From an uncultured Acetobacteroides sp. (GTDB lineage Bacteria > Bacteroidota > Bacteroidia > Bacteroidales > ZOR0009), in NCBI RefSeq assembly GCF_963678165.1, contig NZ_OY782755.1:2604001-2668000 (forward strand): a stretch of DNA of 64,000 nucleotides, written 5' to 3'. The translations under genes and the position numbers were made by a program. This document shows, one piece after another, positions 37,134 through 46,471 of this stretch. The notes beneath the pieces are model-generated. The model saw only the letters and a program-made list of their open reading frames with translations, was not told the origin of the DNA and made no database searches. Numbering within the stretch: the stretch's first letter is position 1; the number at the start of each line of letters is the position of its first letter.

Positions 37134-37141
37134 CAAATATA
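37134..37141 (-). promoter_or_regulatory. Candidate Bacteroidota -7 element (TATATTTG)
   Basis: Exact TAnnTTTG match on the minus strand, only 5 bp upstream of the transglutaminase-like gene start. If used, the transcript would start at or next to the ATG (leaderless). No clear -33 TTG was seen. Confidence 0.35.
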
Positions 37142-37164
37142 GTATACCCCGCATCTAAAAACCG

Positions 37165-37198
37165 CAAAAGCGGGAAGAATACCTTCTTCCCGCCATCT
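37165..37198 (-). terminator. Rho-independent terminator
   Basis: 10-bp perfect stem GCGGGAAGAA / TTCTTCCCGC with a 4-nt loop; A-rich left flank supplies the minus-strand T-tract. Serves the lipoprotein gene starting at 38752. Confidence 0.8.
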
Positions 37199-37237
37199 TT
37201 TTATGCGTAAACCGCAGCATTGCTGCTATCGGATATG

Positions 37238-38752
37238 CTAGTAAACCGTATTCTGAGGATCGAAGTTGGTCCAACCCTTCATCCAGTTGTCGGCATCGGA
37301 ATCGCTCTTGAATGCTCCGATAAAGTCAACCTTATCGAACCAAGCATCCTGAAGAAGAGCGTTGGTAAACAGGTTGCTCTTACCTACTAGCGGACTTCCT
37401 GCTGATGGACCATAGTTAGGACTAGCAACGGTGCTGTTTGGCTGCTTCAGCTTAAGGTCGGCAATTGCTGCAAGGTTGGTATTGTTACCGCCTGTACGCG
37501 AGAAGTAGCCGTTAGAGAACGATGGCTTTGTTGCATCTAGGTTAGTTCCATCAGTTGAAAGTTGATCCAACCACGTTTTATTCTTATCGCTTCCTAGAGC
37601 TGTCATGCCAGCAAAGAATACGTTTTGAACGGTAAGCTTTCCGGCGGTGGCAGCGGCCTGAGTTGCGCTACCCTTATCGTTTTCGATCATAATACCTACA
37701 GGATATCCTGTTGCAACTGTATTGAAAACATTCAGATGAGAGTTCCTACGGATTTGGAACGCGGCTTGGAACTGTCCGAGGCGAGAACCATTATTAGGAT
37801 TTAGGTTTGCACCATTGATGTAGGTGGTGTTATTGGCAAACTGCGCATCCTGCCCGATTGGGCCAATAAACGTTACGTTGCTAAATACGGCAGAGGTAAA
37901 TGGCTCGGCAGTGCTTCCGCTAGCGTTGTTGTCCGATTCGAATCCATTAGAAACCGATTGGTCGGCAATCTTAGGGTTACGAACGCCAAGAAGGTACTGC
38001 ATCTTTCCAGAGAAGCCGTTATCGGTATCGAAGTCATCATCCCAACCATGGTAGGCAACAAGATTCTTGCAGTTTACAGCTCCACCAAACCACTCGAAAG
38101 AGTCGTCGTTGCTGTACGACACCTGAACGTGGTCGATGGTAGTACCTCTACCAACCGAACCCATTGTAAGGCCGTTGATCTCCTGGTCGGTTGCAAATGG
38201 ATAACCGCCAAACTCGATGCGTACGTAACGAATTTTCCCCGAGTTATCGTTATCATCGGTACCGCCATGCTGAGTGCGCAAACCACCTTCGATGGTCATC
38301 TGCCCAAGGTTGTTCTTTGCCTTACCGCAGATTACCAATCCGCCCCAGTCGCCAGGCTTACGGCTACCCGGTGCCTGAGCCGAGGTAAATACGATTGGCT
38401 GAGCTTGTGTGCCTTCGGCAAAGATCTTTGCGCCTGGCTCCACAATTAGGGTTGCCTTGGTTGCCTTGTCGCCCTTTACTACGGTACCAGGTTCGATATA
38501 GAGCTCAGAGCCGCTGGTTACGTAAACCCATCCCTTTAGCGAGTAAACACCCTTCTTGATTACATACTTTCCCTTTACCTCGAAGGCATCGGAACCATCG
38601 CCAATGGTAGTACCACTCCAGGCAACAGCGTCGCCGGGTACCGAAGGGTTGGCGGGTGTCGAATCGTCGTCCTTGCTACAGCTGGTTCCAACTGCAAGCA
38701 TCGCCATCATTGTTGCAACCACTAGGTTAATCCTTGTAAGCATTCTTTTCAT
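37238..38752 (-). CDS. Lipoprotein with beta-helix-like repeats, partner of TonB receptor
   Basis: 504 residues. SPII signal peptide with lipobox VGTSC followed by a short acidic/Pro linker (SKDDDSTPANPSVPG). The body has many Gly/Asn/Asp-rich beta segments (YVTSGSELYIEPGTVVKGD, DWGGLVICGKAKNN, IDHVQVSYSNDDSFEWFGG) as in right-handed parallel beta-helix proteins. Homologues commonly follow a TonB-dependent receptor in Bacteroidota, and here it lies 111 bp after one. Likely surface or periplasmic; its ligand is unknown. Names such as multidrug transporter used for such proteins have no support in this sequence. Confidence 0.75.
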   Translation of the reverse strand: MKRMLTRINLVVATMMAMLAVGTSCSKDDDSTPANPSVPGDAVAWSGTTIGDGSDAFEVKGKYVIKKGVYSLKGWVYVTSGSELYIEPGTVVKGDKATKATLIVEPGAKIFAEGTQAQPIVFTSAQAPGSRKPGDWGGLVICGKAKNNLGQMTIEGGLRTQHGGTDDNDNSGKIRYVRIEFGGYPFATDQEINGLTMGSVGRGTTIDHVQVSYSNDDSFEWFGGAVNCKNLVAYHGWDDDFDTDNGFSGKMQYLLGVRNPKIADQSVSNGFESDNNASGSTAEPFTSAVFSNVTFIGPIGQDAQFANNTTYINGANLNPNNGSRLGQFQAAFQIRRNSHLNVFNTVATGYPVGIMIENDKGSATQAAATAGKLTVQNVFFAGMTALGSDKNKTWLDQLSTDGTNLDATKPSFSNGYFSRTGGNNTNLAAIADLKLKQPNSTVASPNYGPSAGSPLVGKSNLFTNALLQDAWFDKVDFIGAFKSDSDADNWMKGWTNFDPQNTVY

Positions 38753-38829
38753 TGCTTTCGGTTTTAAATTTGGTATTGTTGTTTTTTACTAGATACTAGA
38801 TTATAGACTTTAGATGTTAGACATCTATT

Positions 38830-38857
38830 CACTACTCACTACTCACTACTCACTATT
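38830..38857. repeat. Short tandem repeat, 7-bp unit CACTACT x4
   Basis: Four units (the last CACTATT) in the short gap between the TonB receptor stop and the lipoprotein start. Confidence 0.85.
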
Positions 38858-38863
38858 CCCTCC

Positions 38864-41695
38864 CTACAGTTTAATGCCTAACGAGAGCGAGTAGCTACGT
38901 CCGGGGTTATAGCGCTGCTTGGTTTGGTTTCGGGTTTGCGATGCACCGCTGGCATCGGTAAACTTGGCCTGCTGCTCCAGCACCACATCCTCGTTTAGCA
39001 GGTTCTTAGCGGCACCGCTAAGGGTGATGTACTTGCTGAGCGCTACGTTGAAGGTGAGGTCAACTAGGTTACGGGGACGCTCGTAGATGTCTGGAACCGA
39101 GATGTTCGGATTGCCGGCTACACGACGCCCAACCCCCACAATACGCTCGCCAATGACGTTGTACAGCAATCCGCAGGTAAGCTTGTAGCGGTCGTTTTGG
39201 TAGAATAGCCCCGTGTTGATGAGGTATGGCGACTGCCCCTGCATTGGGCGGCTATGCTCTAGCGTGTTGCCCGCATCGAACTTTACGCGGCTGTGGATGT
39301 AGGCAGCGTTTACCGATAGCGAGAAGCTCTTGAGCCCAACAAAGCCTAAATCCTTCTTCATGTCAACCTCGGCGCCAATGTTGGTAGCCGATTTGGCGTT
39401 GGTGTACGAGTAGGTGTAGCCCCCCGCATTCTCGAAGTAGGTTGACTCGATGGGGTCCGTAAAGTTCTTGTAGAATAGCGCCACGGTCATCATCTCGCCC
39501 TGCGAGGGGTAGAGCTCGTAGCGGAGGTCGATATTTTGGATGTACGATGTCTTAAGATCCTCGTTCCCCTTCACGAAGCTGAACAACTCGAAATCGTAGT
39601 AGGTGGAGGGCGACAGCTCGCGGAACTCGGGGCGGTTTACCGTTGCCCCGTAGGCCAGCCTCACCAGCTGCTTGCTGCTGATGCTGTAGGTGGTGTTCAA
39701 CGATGGAAAGAGGTCCGACTGCGTGTAACTGGTCTTCTTGGTGCTAAAGTCGGTGGGATCCATGGATACGTACTTGGTGAGGCTCATCTTATTGTTCTCG
39801 AAGCGAACGCCCCCGTAGATGTTTAGCTTGCTAATCGGGATGCTGATGCCGAGGTAACCAGCGCCAAGGGTGTTATCGGCCTTATAGCTGTCGGTATTAC
39901 GGGTATCCTCGTAGGCGTAGAGGCCGTTGGTGCCAAGATTGCTGGCGCTAAACACCTCCTCGTTGGACTGGTACTTGAGAGCAGAGTTAGCCGGCGTCTC
40001 ATTAAGGATGTAGTAAAACGATCGGGTATCGTAGTCGCGGTTCTTGTACTCGCCGTACAGCCCAACCTTAAGCGTCGGAAGAATGCTGCCGAAGCGCGTA
40101 ATCCGGTACTGGTAGTTGGCTGCCCCCGAGTAAACGTTCTCGTTAAGGTCGACAAATAGCCGCTTGGTATCGTTGAAGTCGATCTCTAGGGGATCGTTGG
40201 GGTTGTTGATATTACGGTCGCGCGAGATGGTTCTTCTATCGGGCTGATTCTTGTTGGAGAGCGAGTAGCCTAGGCTCCAATCGAGTTTCCCCTTCTCATC
40301 CAGGTTATGGTTGCCCGAAAGCTGTCCCGAGTAGGTAAGGCGGCTGGAGTAGAGGAACTCCTGCTTCTCCTGGTAGTACCCGCTGTTTAGCTGGTCGCCT
40401 ACGCGCTCGGTAAGGCGGTTGCGCCCCTGCTGGTTTACCACGTTGCGCAGCTGCAGCGACGACTTGCTGCTAAGCGCGTAGCTGAGGTTGAGCATGGCCC
40501 CCACCTTGCTCTCGGCGTTGTACTGGTTATCGGTGTACCTGAAGAAGTAGTTGGGGCGGTCGTTAACGATATCGTACGAGCCAATAAGGGCATTCTCCAT
40601 GTTGTGCAGCGCCTTGTAGGTGTTGCTGTAGTTAGCCGCAAGCGAGAGGTTGATGCTTCGGTCTTCGCCCACGTTAATCTTGCGGTTGAGCATCAGCGAG
40701 AGGCGCTGCTCGGGGCGCGAGAACGACTTGTGGCTGCTGATGCCCCAGTCGTTGTTAAAGCCGGTACGGGTAACGTCGTTTATCTGCGCGCTGTTGCTGG
40801 CGAGGTCGTTGTTTAGGCGGAAGGGCACACGGCTGCCGAGGGCACGGGTGCCACCATCGAAGCCCAGCAGATCGAACTTGCCGGTGGGTGCCATCCTAAA
40901 GCCCTTGAATTGCGTTTGGTCGTTGATGCCGGCGCCGAAGCTCAGCTCGGCCGAGTTGCTCTCGGTGGCATCCTTGGTGCTGATCTGCACAAACCCGCCC
41001 GAGAAGTCGGCGGGGAGCTCGGGTGCAGGCGACTTCACCACGGTGATATTGTCGAGCTGCGAGCTGGGGATCATATCGAACGAGAAGGCGCGAGAGTCCG
41101 CCTCGGAGCTGGGCACCGCGGCGCCGTTCATCCACACGTTGTTGTAGCGCTGCGCTAGGCCGCGGATGACAATGAACTTGCCATCGACCACCGATATCCC
41201 CGGAATGCGGCGAACCACCTCCGAGGCATCCCTATCCTGGGTCTTGGCAATCTGCTGGCTCGATACGCCGCTTACCACCAGCGCCGAACTCTTCAGGCTG
41301 GTAATCATCGCCAGCTCGGTGTTGGCCTTACGCTTGCTGCGCACCACCACGTCGGCCAGCTTCTTGGCCTCGGGCTCCAGCGCCAGAGTTAGCGCCACGC
41401 TCTTGCCCGCCTCTACGGTAATCTTTTCGGTTTCGGTCCTATTGTAGGAGATGTAGCTTACCACCAAAACGTATGTTCCGGGCGCTACCGTAATTTCGAA
41501 TTCGCCGTTGGCGTTGGTCGATGCCCCCTTGGGCAGCCCCTTAACGGCCACGTTGGCGCCGATCAGCGGCTCGGAGGTGGTCCTATCGCGTACCACGCCC
41601 CTCATCGTTCCCCGGCCACCCTGCTGCGAGTAGCCATTCGTCGAGATAAGAGCAATCAGAAATAATAGAGTAATTCGCAGATCCAAACTTTTCAT
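38864..41695 (-). CDS. TonB-dependent receptor with CarboxypepD_reg-like domain
   Basis: 943 residues. Signal peptide 1-23; CarboxypepD_reg-like domain about 28-115 (GVVRDRTTSEPLIGANVAVK); plug about 130-260 (DASEVVRRIPGISVVDGKFI, VIRGLAQRYNNVWMNGA, SGGFVQISTK); 22-strand beta-barrel to the end, finishing with an aromatic-type C-terminus (YSLSLGIKL). Outer-membrane, energy-coupled uptake; substrate unknown. Transcribed with the beta-helix lipoprotein gene downstream. No STN domain and no adjacent sigma factor, unlike the second receptor at 43757. Confidence 0.93.
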   Translation of the reverse strand: MKSLDLRITLLFLIALISTNGYSQQGGRGTMRGVVRDRTTSEPLIGANVAVKGLPKGASTNANGEFEITVAPGTYVLVVSYISYNRTETEKITVEAGKSVALTLALEPEAKKLADVVVRSKRKANTELAMITSLKSSALVVSGVSSQQIAKTQDRDASEVVRRIPGISVVDGKFIVIRGLAQRYNNVWMNGAAVPSSEADSRAFSFDMIPSSQLDNITVVKSPAPELPADFSGGFVQISTKDATESNSAELSFGAGINDQTQFKGFRMAPTGKFDLLGFDGGTRALGSRVPFRLNNDLASNSAQINDVTRTGFNNDWGISSHKSFSRPEQRLSLMLNRKINVGEDRSINLSLAANYSNTYKALHNMENALIGSYDIVNDRPNYFFRYTDNQYNAESKVGAMLNLSYALSSKSSLQLRNVVNQQGRNRLTERVGDQLNSGYYQEKQEFLYSSRLTYSGQLSGNHNLDEKGKLDWSLGYSLSNKNQPDRRTISRDRNINNPNDPLEIDFNDTKRLFVDLNENVYSGAANYQYRITRFGSILPTLKVGLYGEYKNRDYDTRSFYYILNETPANSALKYQSNEEVFSASNLGTNGLYAYEDTRNTDSYKADNTLGAGYLGISIPISKLNIYGGVRFENNKMSLTKYVSMDPTDFSTKKTSYTQSDLFPSLNTTYSISSKQLVRLAYGATVNRPEFRELSPSTYYDFELFSFVKGNEDLKTSYIQNIDLRYELYPSQGEMMTVALFYKNFTDPIESTYFENAGGYTYSYTNAKSATNIGAEVDMKKDLGFVGLKSFSLSVNAAYIHSRVKFDAGNTLEHSRPMQGQSPYLINTGLFYQNDRYKLTCGLLYNVIGERIVGVGRRVAGNPNISVPDIYERPRNLVDLTFNVALSKYITLSGAAKNLLNEDVVLEQQAKFTDASGASQTRNQTKQRYNPGRSYSLSLGIKL

Positions 41696-42089
41696 GTAAA
41701 AGCCTCTTTAGTGATGTTTGTTTACACCACAAAAAAACGGCTCTACCGCAAGCTGAAGCTTAAGCCCCATTTATCGAATAGCTAATTATGGCAGGCTCCA
41801 GCTATCGTTTAGGTAACCTTGCCCCGCCCCCATTTGCCCAGCAGCGCCCCATCCATCGCCCACCAACGCCCATCAGGGCACCCAGAGGGGCGACCGCCGC
41901 AGCACCACGCGGCTCCAAGGTTTAGCGGCAGCTAAGCGATCCCCCATCGGCTTAACGTAGCCGTAACAGGCCGGTAACGCAGCCGAAATTAGAACCAGCG
42001 CCGCCCCAAAAAAGGGCGACCAACCGGCCTCCAGAACGAATATAATGCAGAATTAACCCTGCTAACATATTTAGCTAACACACGGCGGG
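41696..42089. other. Intergenic, GC-rich, no gene recognised
   Basis: About 390 bp upstream of the TonB receptor; C-rich on the plus strand. It should contain the receptor promoter on the minus strand. No coding frame or named element seen. Confidence 0.4.
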
Positions 42090-42097
42090 TACCTTTG
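42090..42097 (+). promoter_or_regulatory. Candidate -7 element TACCTTTG with no gene behind it
   Basis: Exact TAnnTTTG match on the plus strand. The next plus-strand signal is the terminator at 42182. No clear -33 TTG at the usual distance. Confidence 0.3.
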
Positions 42098-42103
42098 ACC
42101 CAT

Positions 42104-42218
42104 CGACTGAATAATTGAATCGGTTTACTTCGCTAAGCTCGAAATGATTATTTGATCAGAGATAATATGAGTTATTTTTCCTAGGCCTCAGCTGCGACAG
42201 CTCGGGCCTATCTTTTTG
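42104..42218 (+). ncRNA. Possible small RNA (promoter-to-terminator interval)
   Basis: Interval of about 115 nt from the predicted start behind TACCTTTG to the end of the terminator T-tract. No protein frame fits. Purely a prediction from the two signals. Confidence 0.25.
42182..42218 (+). terminator. Orphan plus-strand terminator before array C
   Basis: Two-part stem TAGGCC..AGCTG / CAGCT..GGCCTA with 2-nt internal loops and a CGA loop, followed by TCTTTTTG. Both neighbouring genes are on the minus strand, so this terminator serves no annotated gene. Confidence 0.7.
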
Positions 42219-42313
42219 CCCCCCTGCGGGCGCTGCTTCCCCCAGCCAGCACTTCCACCACCCGAAATCCTGATGCGTACAACAACATATCGTGCGTTGG
42301 GAACACTGTTTCT

Positions 42314-42586
42314 AACGTTAAACTCATCGAGTTTGACGTTGAACTCGATAAGTTTGATGCTAAACTCTCCGAGTTGGACGTTGGACTCACCAAGTTTGAT
42401 GCTAAACTCACCGAGCTGGACGTTGGACTCGACGAACTTGACGTTAAACTTGACGAGTTTGACGTTGGACTCGATGAGTTTGATGCTAAACCCACCGAGC
42501 TGGACGTTGGACTCGATGAGTTTGATGCTAAACCCACCGAACTTGACGTTAAACTCACCGAATTGAACGTTGGACTCGACGAGTTT
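42314..42586. repeat. Array C: 13 tandem 21-bp units
   Basis: Thirteen units of exactly 21 bp, no indels. Two alternating unit types occur, one like GACGTTGGACTCGATGAG + TTT and one like GATGCTAAACCCACCGAG + CTG, so part of the array also has a 42-bp period. Most units hold a dyad AAACTC-nnn-GAGTTT or its one-base variants, separated by about GACGTT. Sequence differs from arrays A/B, but the octamer AGTTTGAC recurs in array D. Lies between two minus-strand genes. Frames on both strands stay open because the period is a multiple of three; base changes are not biased to any codon position. Confidence 0.95.
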
Positions 42587-42844
42587 CACGCCCAAAACCC
42601 CGTCAAGCGAAGATTTTTACTCAAGCCTAAATGCATAATCAGGGAGATTATTCACGGAGCTATGCCTACCCTATTTTCTCGGAAGCAGGAATTACGCCTG
42701 CCTTTTAGGTTAGGGCAGGCGGTAGCTATCGTGCTACAAATTTTCGGCTATGCTGCTCCGTCAGCCATGCTTGGGGCACTAGCCGCCTGGCACGCTATAA
42801 ACGGAGAGCCTCACCCTTTGGACATCACCAAGGCTCACGAGACG

Positions 42845-43750
42845 TTACTGGTACACCCTGCTAATCCTCGATATGGAGTAGACAAGGAAGTAGCCGCCAG
42901 CCTTATTCGCCGGTTCGATGTTGGTGGGCAGCCGGCTTGGTATCACTAGCTGGTCGTACATGTTGTCCAGAAAAGGATCGCCATCCGTGTTATTATCAAA
43001 GGCGGTTAGAAACTTGTACTGATCCTCGGTAAAGTTAAAGGTTATAAAGGTTAGCCTATCGCCCTTAGCCACTGGCTCGCTATCAAGCGAAAAGTAGAGG
43101 TTATACGTTTCGCCTTCTTTATAATGCTTTGTAGGGGTCATGTGGCCACTTATTTCCCCAGACCCCAGCCTCTTGGAAAGCGGATAAAGCACCTTGTCGT
43201 TTACCATCATGTAACTAAATGTATAGTCGGGGCCATTAGCGGTACGTTGGTAGAATGGCCTATTGATTAAGGCATACCGATTATCTCCATTATACCCGTA
43301 CTTTGATGACAGCGAGTCGAACTTAATGGCAACGGGTACTTTGCTTACAGAGGAAAAGGAGTCCATCTTTCCATCCTCGTCGACATCAACGCCGTTTATT
43401 GATAGGTAGTAGGTTTGGCCGCCTACCGCGTAGCATTTGGTGGGCGTTTGGTAAAGCCCGGGCGTATCCTTGCTTTCCACAAAGTATATGGTATCTACCT
43501 TGTTGGTAACGTACACCTTTGCCCCCGTAATAAAGGCTTGTTTTCTTCCAGAAACAATGCTGCCCGAGCGGGAGAGATAAAGCGAGTGAACAGTGGTGTC
43601 ACTGGTAAACTCGCCCGATACTATTAGGCGCTTATCCGCTGAATTTAGCGTAACGGTCATGTCGTTTTCGCACGCTCCCATTGCCAGCGCAGCAAGCAAA
43701 ATGGTGAGGCGGAGTGCTATCTTCTTACTAAACATACAATCGGTTTTCAT
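42845..43750 (-). CDS. DUF4249-type lipoprotein
   Basis: 301 residues. SPII signal peptide with lipobox AMGAC (Cys27). DUF4249 features: KRLIVSGEFTSDTTVHSLYL, GAKVYVTNKVDTIYF, GLYQTPTKCYAVGGQTYYL. In Bacteroidota this family follows STN-domain TonB receptors, as here (6 bp after it), and probably forms an outer-membrane uptake complex. Met6 is an alternative start. Last gene of the sigma/FecR/receptor operon. Confidence 0.88.
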   Translation of the reverse strand: MKTDCMFSKKIALRLTILLAALAMGACENDMTVTLNSADKRLIVSGEFTSDTTVHSLYLSRSGSIVSGRKQAFITGAKVYVTNKVDTIYFVESKDTPGLYQTPTKCYAVGGQTYYLSINGVDVDEDGKMDSFSSVSKVPVAIKFDSLSSKYGYNGDNRYALINRPFYQRTANGPDYTFSYMMVNDKVLYPLSKRLGSGEISGHMTPTKHYKEGETYNLYFSLDSEPVAKGDRLTFITFNFTEDQYKFLTAFDNNTDGDPFLDNMYDQLVIPSRLPTNIEPANKAGGYFLVYSISRISRVYQ

Positions 43751-43756
43751 TGGTAA

Positions 43757-46384
43757 CTAAAAGATGATGCGGTAGGATACGGATGGCAGCAGGCCAAGCA
43801 TATTTATCCCCTTTGCGGTGATGATGCTGGGATCGTCCTTCGACTGAACAAACTTAATGTACTGGATATTGCTGTGGTTGGTAAGGTTGATGATGGAAAA
43901 GTTCCACTCGCTGCGGTAGCGCCTCCCGGGCTTCTCCTTGTTCTTTAGGGTCATCGAAAGATCTATCCGCGAGTAGTAGGGTAGGCGATACTCGTTACGG
44001 TTGGAGTACTCCATAAACACCTTGTCGAACATCGTACCCATGTAGATGGGCACCGTTGTTACCTGGCCGCTTTGGTACCTGTAGTTTGCCGATATGGAGA
44101 GGCGCTTGGTAATGGGGATGTCAACAAAAAGGTTAACCGTATGCGGCTTATCGAACGGCGAGAGGTAGGTGCTGCCGCCGTTAATGTCGTCGATCTTGCG
44201 CTTGCTGCGCGCGTAGGCGTAGCTTACAAAGCCGTTAATCCGCTGGCCGCTCCACTTCAGCTCCGTTTCTACGCCGTACGAGTACCCCTTACCAACCCGC
44301 AGCTGCTCCTCGAAGTTGTACGAGGTTTTATCGGCACCCAGAATGGTACCCTTCGAGAGAACGGAGGCTCCATCCTTATAGTCGATAATGTTGTGCATAT
44401 CCTTGTAGTACCCTTCTACGCAAGCCTCCAGCTTTCTATCGAACAGGTAGTGTACGTATCCACAGCTAAACTGCGAAGCGGTTTGCGGCTTGATGTTGTT
44501 ATTGGAAGGAAACCAGATATCAAGTGGCCCGCCGCCGTTCGAGCGTACCAGCAGCTGCGATTGCTGCGTGGTATAGGAGTAGCTTGCCTTTATTGCCGAG
44601 TTGTTGGTTAGCCTGTAGTTGAGGCCAACCCGAGGCTCCACCGCAAAGCGGTTGGCATAGGTATGGTTCTTTGCCACGTAGAACGAATCTTTTAGCTGGT
44701 AGTTATCCAAGTTGTACACCCAGTGCCCGCCCAACACCTGGTACAGGCTGGCCCGTATGCCGTAGCGTACGGATAGCTTATCGGTAAGTTTTTGCTGATT
44801 CGAGATGTATACCGCATGATCGAGCACCCTCTTTTCGCTAACAATACGATTGCTAAACGACGATCGGCTGCTAATAGCATCTGTAGCATCCTTGGAGCCC
44901 TCCAATCTTCCCGGATAAAAGCAGTCGAAAGTTGATGACACCCCAAAGTCGATGGTGTTGCTATTATTTAGGAAGTAGTTGTACTCCGCCTTTAGCGTTG
45001 TTGCCCCAATTCCCGACTTCCATAGGTAGTCGGTGTCATCATCGCTGCCGGGGGTAGAAGTAAGCTTAAAATTGCTGTATATCAACGATACGTTGCTAAA
45101 GAGCTTTGGGTTGTAGATGTGATTCCACCTTAACGAGAGCGTGGTGTTTTGGTAGTTCATGCCCCCAAACTTGTCGCCACCAATGTACGACGAAATGTAT
45201 AGGCGATCTTTGTTGCTCAGTATAGCGTTTACCTTACCGTTTAAATCGTAAAACGCCAAGTTCATATTGCGGTTAATCAGGTGGTATATAAAGCCCATAT
45301 ACGAGGCCTTGCCTGAGGCTATAAACGAAACCCGATCTTTTACAATAGGACCTTCGATGCTTAGGTCGGATGCTACAAATCCTACACCTGCCGATCCCGA
45401 GTAACCCTGCATATTCCCATCCCTAAGCCTAACATCTACCACCGACGATAGGCGCCCGCCATAGTTTGCTGGGATATCGCCTTTGTACACCTTGATATCC
45501 TTAACAGCATCGTTGTTAAACACCGAGTAAAAACCCATAAGGTGCGATATTTGGAAGATTGGGGCATCGTCGAGCAGGAATAGGTTTTGATCAATACTTC
45601 CTCCCCTAACGCTAATGCCGGTGCTCCGCTCGTTGGCCGCCTGTATGCCAGGCATTACCTGTATGGCGCGCATTACGTCGGCCTCGCCCAGTAAAACGGG
45701 TACCTTTTTAATGTCGCTGCTGCTGATCGACATTAGCCCCATCTGCGCCTTCGACAGATTTAGCTCCGACTTCGAGTTGGTAATGGTAACATCGCCTAGC
45801 TGAAAAGACATCTCCTGAAGGTTCATGGCAACCGTAGTATCTTTTTGTAGATCCACTTTAAGGCAGGTTCTGGCACTTCCAAGATGTTGAAACGAAATGT
45901 CATGAACCCCTTTGCTCAGCGATATGCTGAAATATCCAAAGGCATTAGTTACCGCCCCTGCCTTGGATGTGTTGTCGTAAACAACACATCCAATAAGCCT
46001 CTCGCTGTTTTTTGCATTGGAGACATACCCGCTAAGGTTGTACTTGGGGGCTGGACTCTTCTTCGCATAAAAAACAACTTGATTGCCCACCACCCTATAC
46101 ATCGTATTGTTGCCGTAAAGGAACTGGTCTATGACTACCTTCAACGGTTTATCTACAACGTTTATGGTTACTCGTTGAGGTAGCGAAACCAATTCGTCGC
46201 TGTACGAAAAACCAATACCCGTTTCGGTTGATATTTTGCGTAGCGCTTCTTTTAGCGGAACGTTGTGCACATTAATGGTAATGCGCTTATCAAGAATGCT
46301 GTTTGTATGCTGTGCGGGTAGCTTACTGGCAAATACCGTTAGCAGACATGTCAAAACAACATATCGAAAGAATCGTATCTTCAT
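43757..46384 (-). CDS. TonB-dependent receptor with STN signalling domain
   Basis: 875 residues. Signal peptide 1-24; STN (secretin/TonB short N-terminal) domain about 40-110 (LKEALRKISTETGIGFSYS); carboxypeptidase-like regulatory domain about 115-200; plug about 210-340 (GEADVMRAIQVMPGIQ, STGISVRGGSIDQNLFLLDD); beta-barrel to the end. The STN domain contacts an anti-sigma factor, which fits the FecR gene just upstream. Ligand unknown. Fec-like transport-plus-signalling receptor. Confidence 0.93.
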   Translation of the reverse strand: MKIRFFRYVVLTCLLTVFASKLPAQHTNSILDKRITINVHNVPLKEALRKISTETGIGFSYSDELVSLPQRVTINVVDKPLKVVIDQFLYGNNTMYRVVGNQVVFYAKKSPAPKYNLSGYVSNAKNSERLIGCVVYDNTSKAGAVTNAFGYFSISLSKGVHDISFQHLGSARTCLKVDLQKDTTVAMNLQEMSFQLGDVTITNSKSELNLSKAQMGLMSISSSDIKKVPVLLGEADVMRAIQVMPGIQAANERSTGISVRGGSIDQNLFLLDDAPIFQISHLMGFYSVFNNDAVKDIKVYKGDIPANYGGRLSSVVDVRLRDGNMQGYSGSAGVGFVASDLSIEGPIVKDRVSFIASGKASYMGFIYHLINRNMNLAFYDLNGKVNAILSNKDRLYISSYIGGDKFGGMNYQNTTLSLRWNHIYNPKLFSNVSLIYSNFKLTSTPGSDDDTDYLWKSGIGATTLKAEYNYFLNNSNTIDFGVSSTFDCFYPGRLEGSKDATDAISSRSSFSNRIVSEKRVLDHAVYISNQQKLTDKLSVRYGIRASLYQVLGGHWVYNLDNYQLKDSFYVAKNHTYANRFAVEPRVGLNYRLTNNSAIKASYSYTTQQSQLLVRSNGGGPLDIWFPSNNNIKPQTASQFSCGYVHYLFDRKLEACVEGYYKDMHNIIDYKDGASVLSKGTILGADKTSYNFEEQLRVGKGYSYGVETELKWSGQRINGFVSYAYARSKRKIDDINGGSTYLSPFDKPHTVNLFVDIPITKRLSISANYRYQSGQVTTVPIYMGTMFDKVFMEYSNRNEYRLPYYSRIDLSMTLKNKEKPGRRYRSEWNFSIINLTNHSNIQYIKFVQSKDDPSIITAKGINMLGLLPSVSYRIIF

Positions 46385-46471
46385 TTTAAGGAAATTAGAG
46401 TTGAAAAGGAGATCTCGAAATACCCGACAGCTACCGGTACGCAGGCAGGTATTAAGATTCCTTGTGCCTTT

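Noticed and set aside
42188..42949. Heptad-looking protein frames through array C on both strands
   Set aside because: Same reason; base changes between units show no third-position bias, and the 3' part of the plus-strand frame overlaps the real DUF4249 lipoprotein gene on the other strand.
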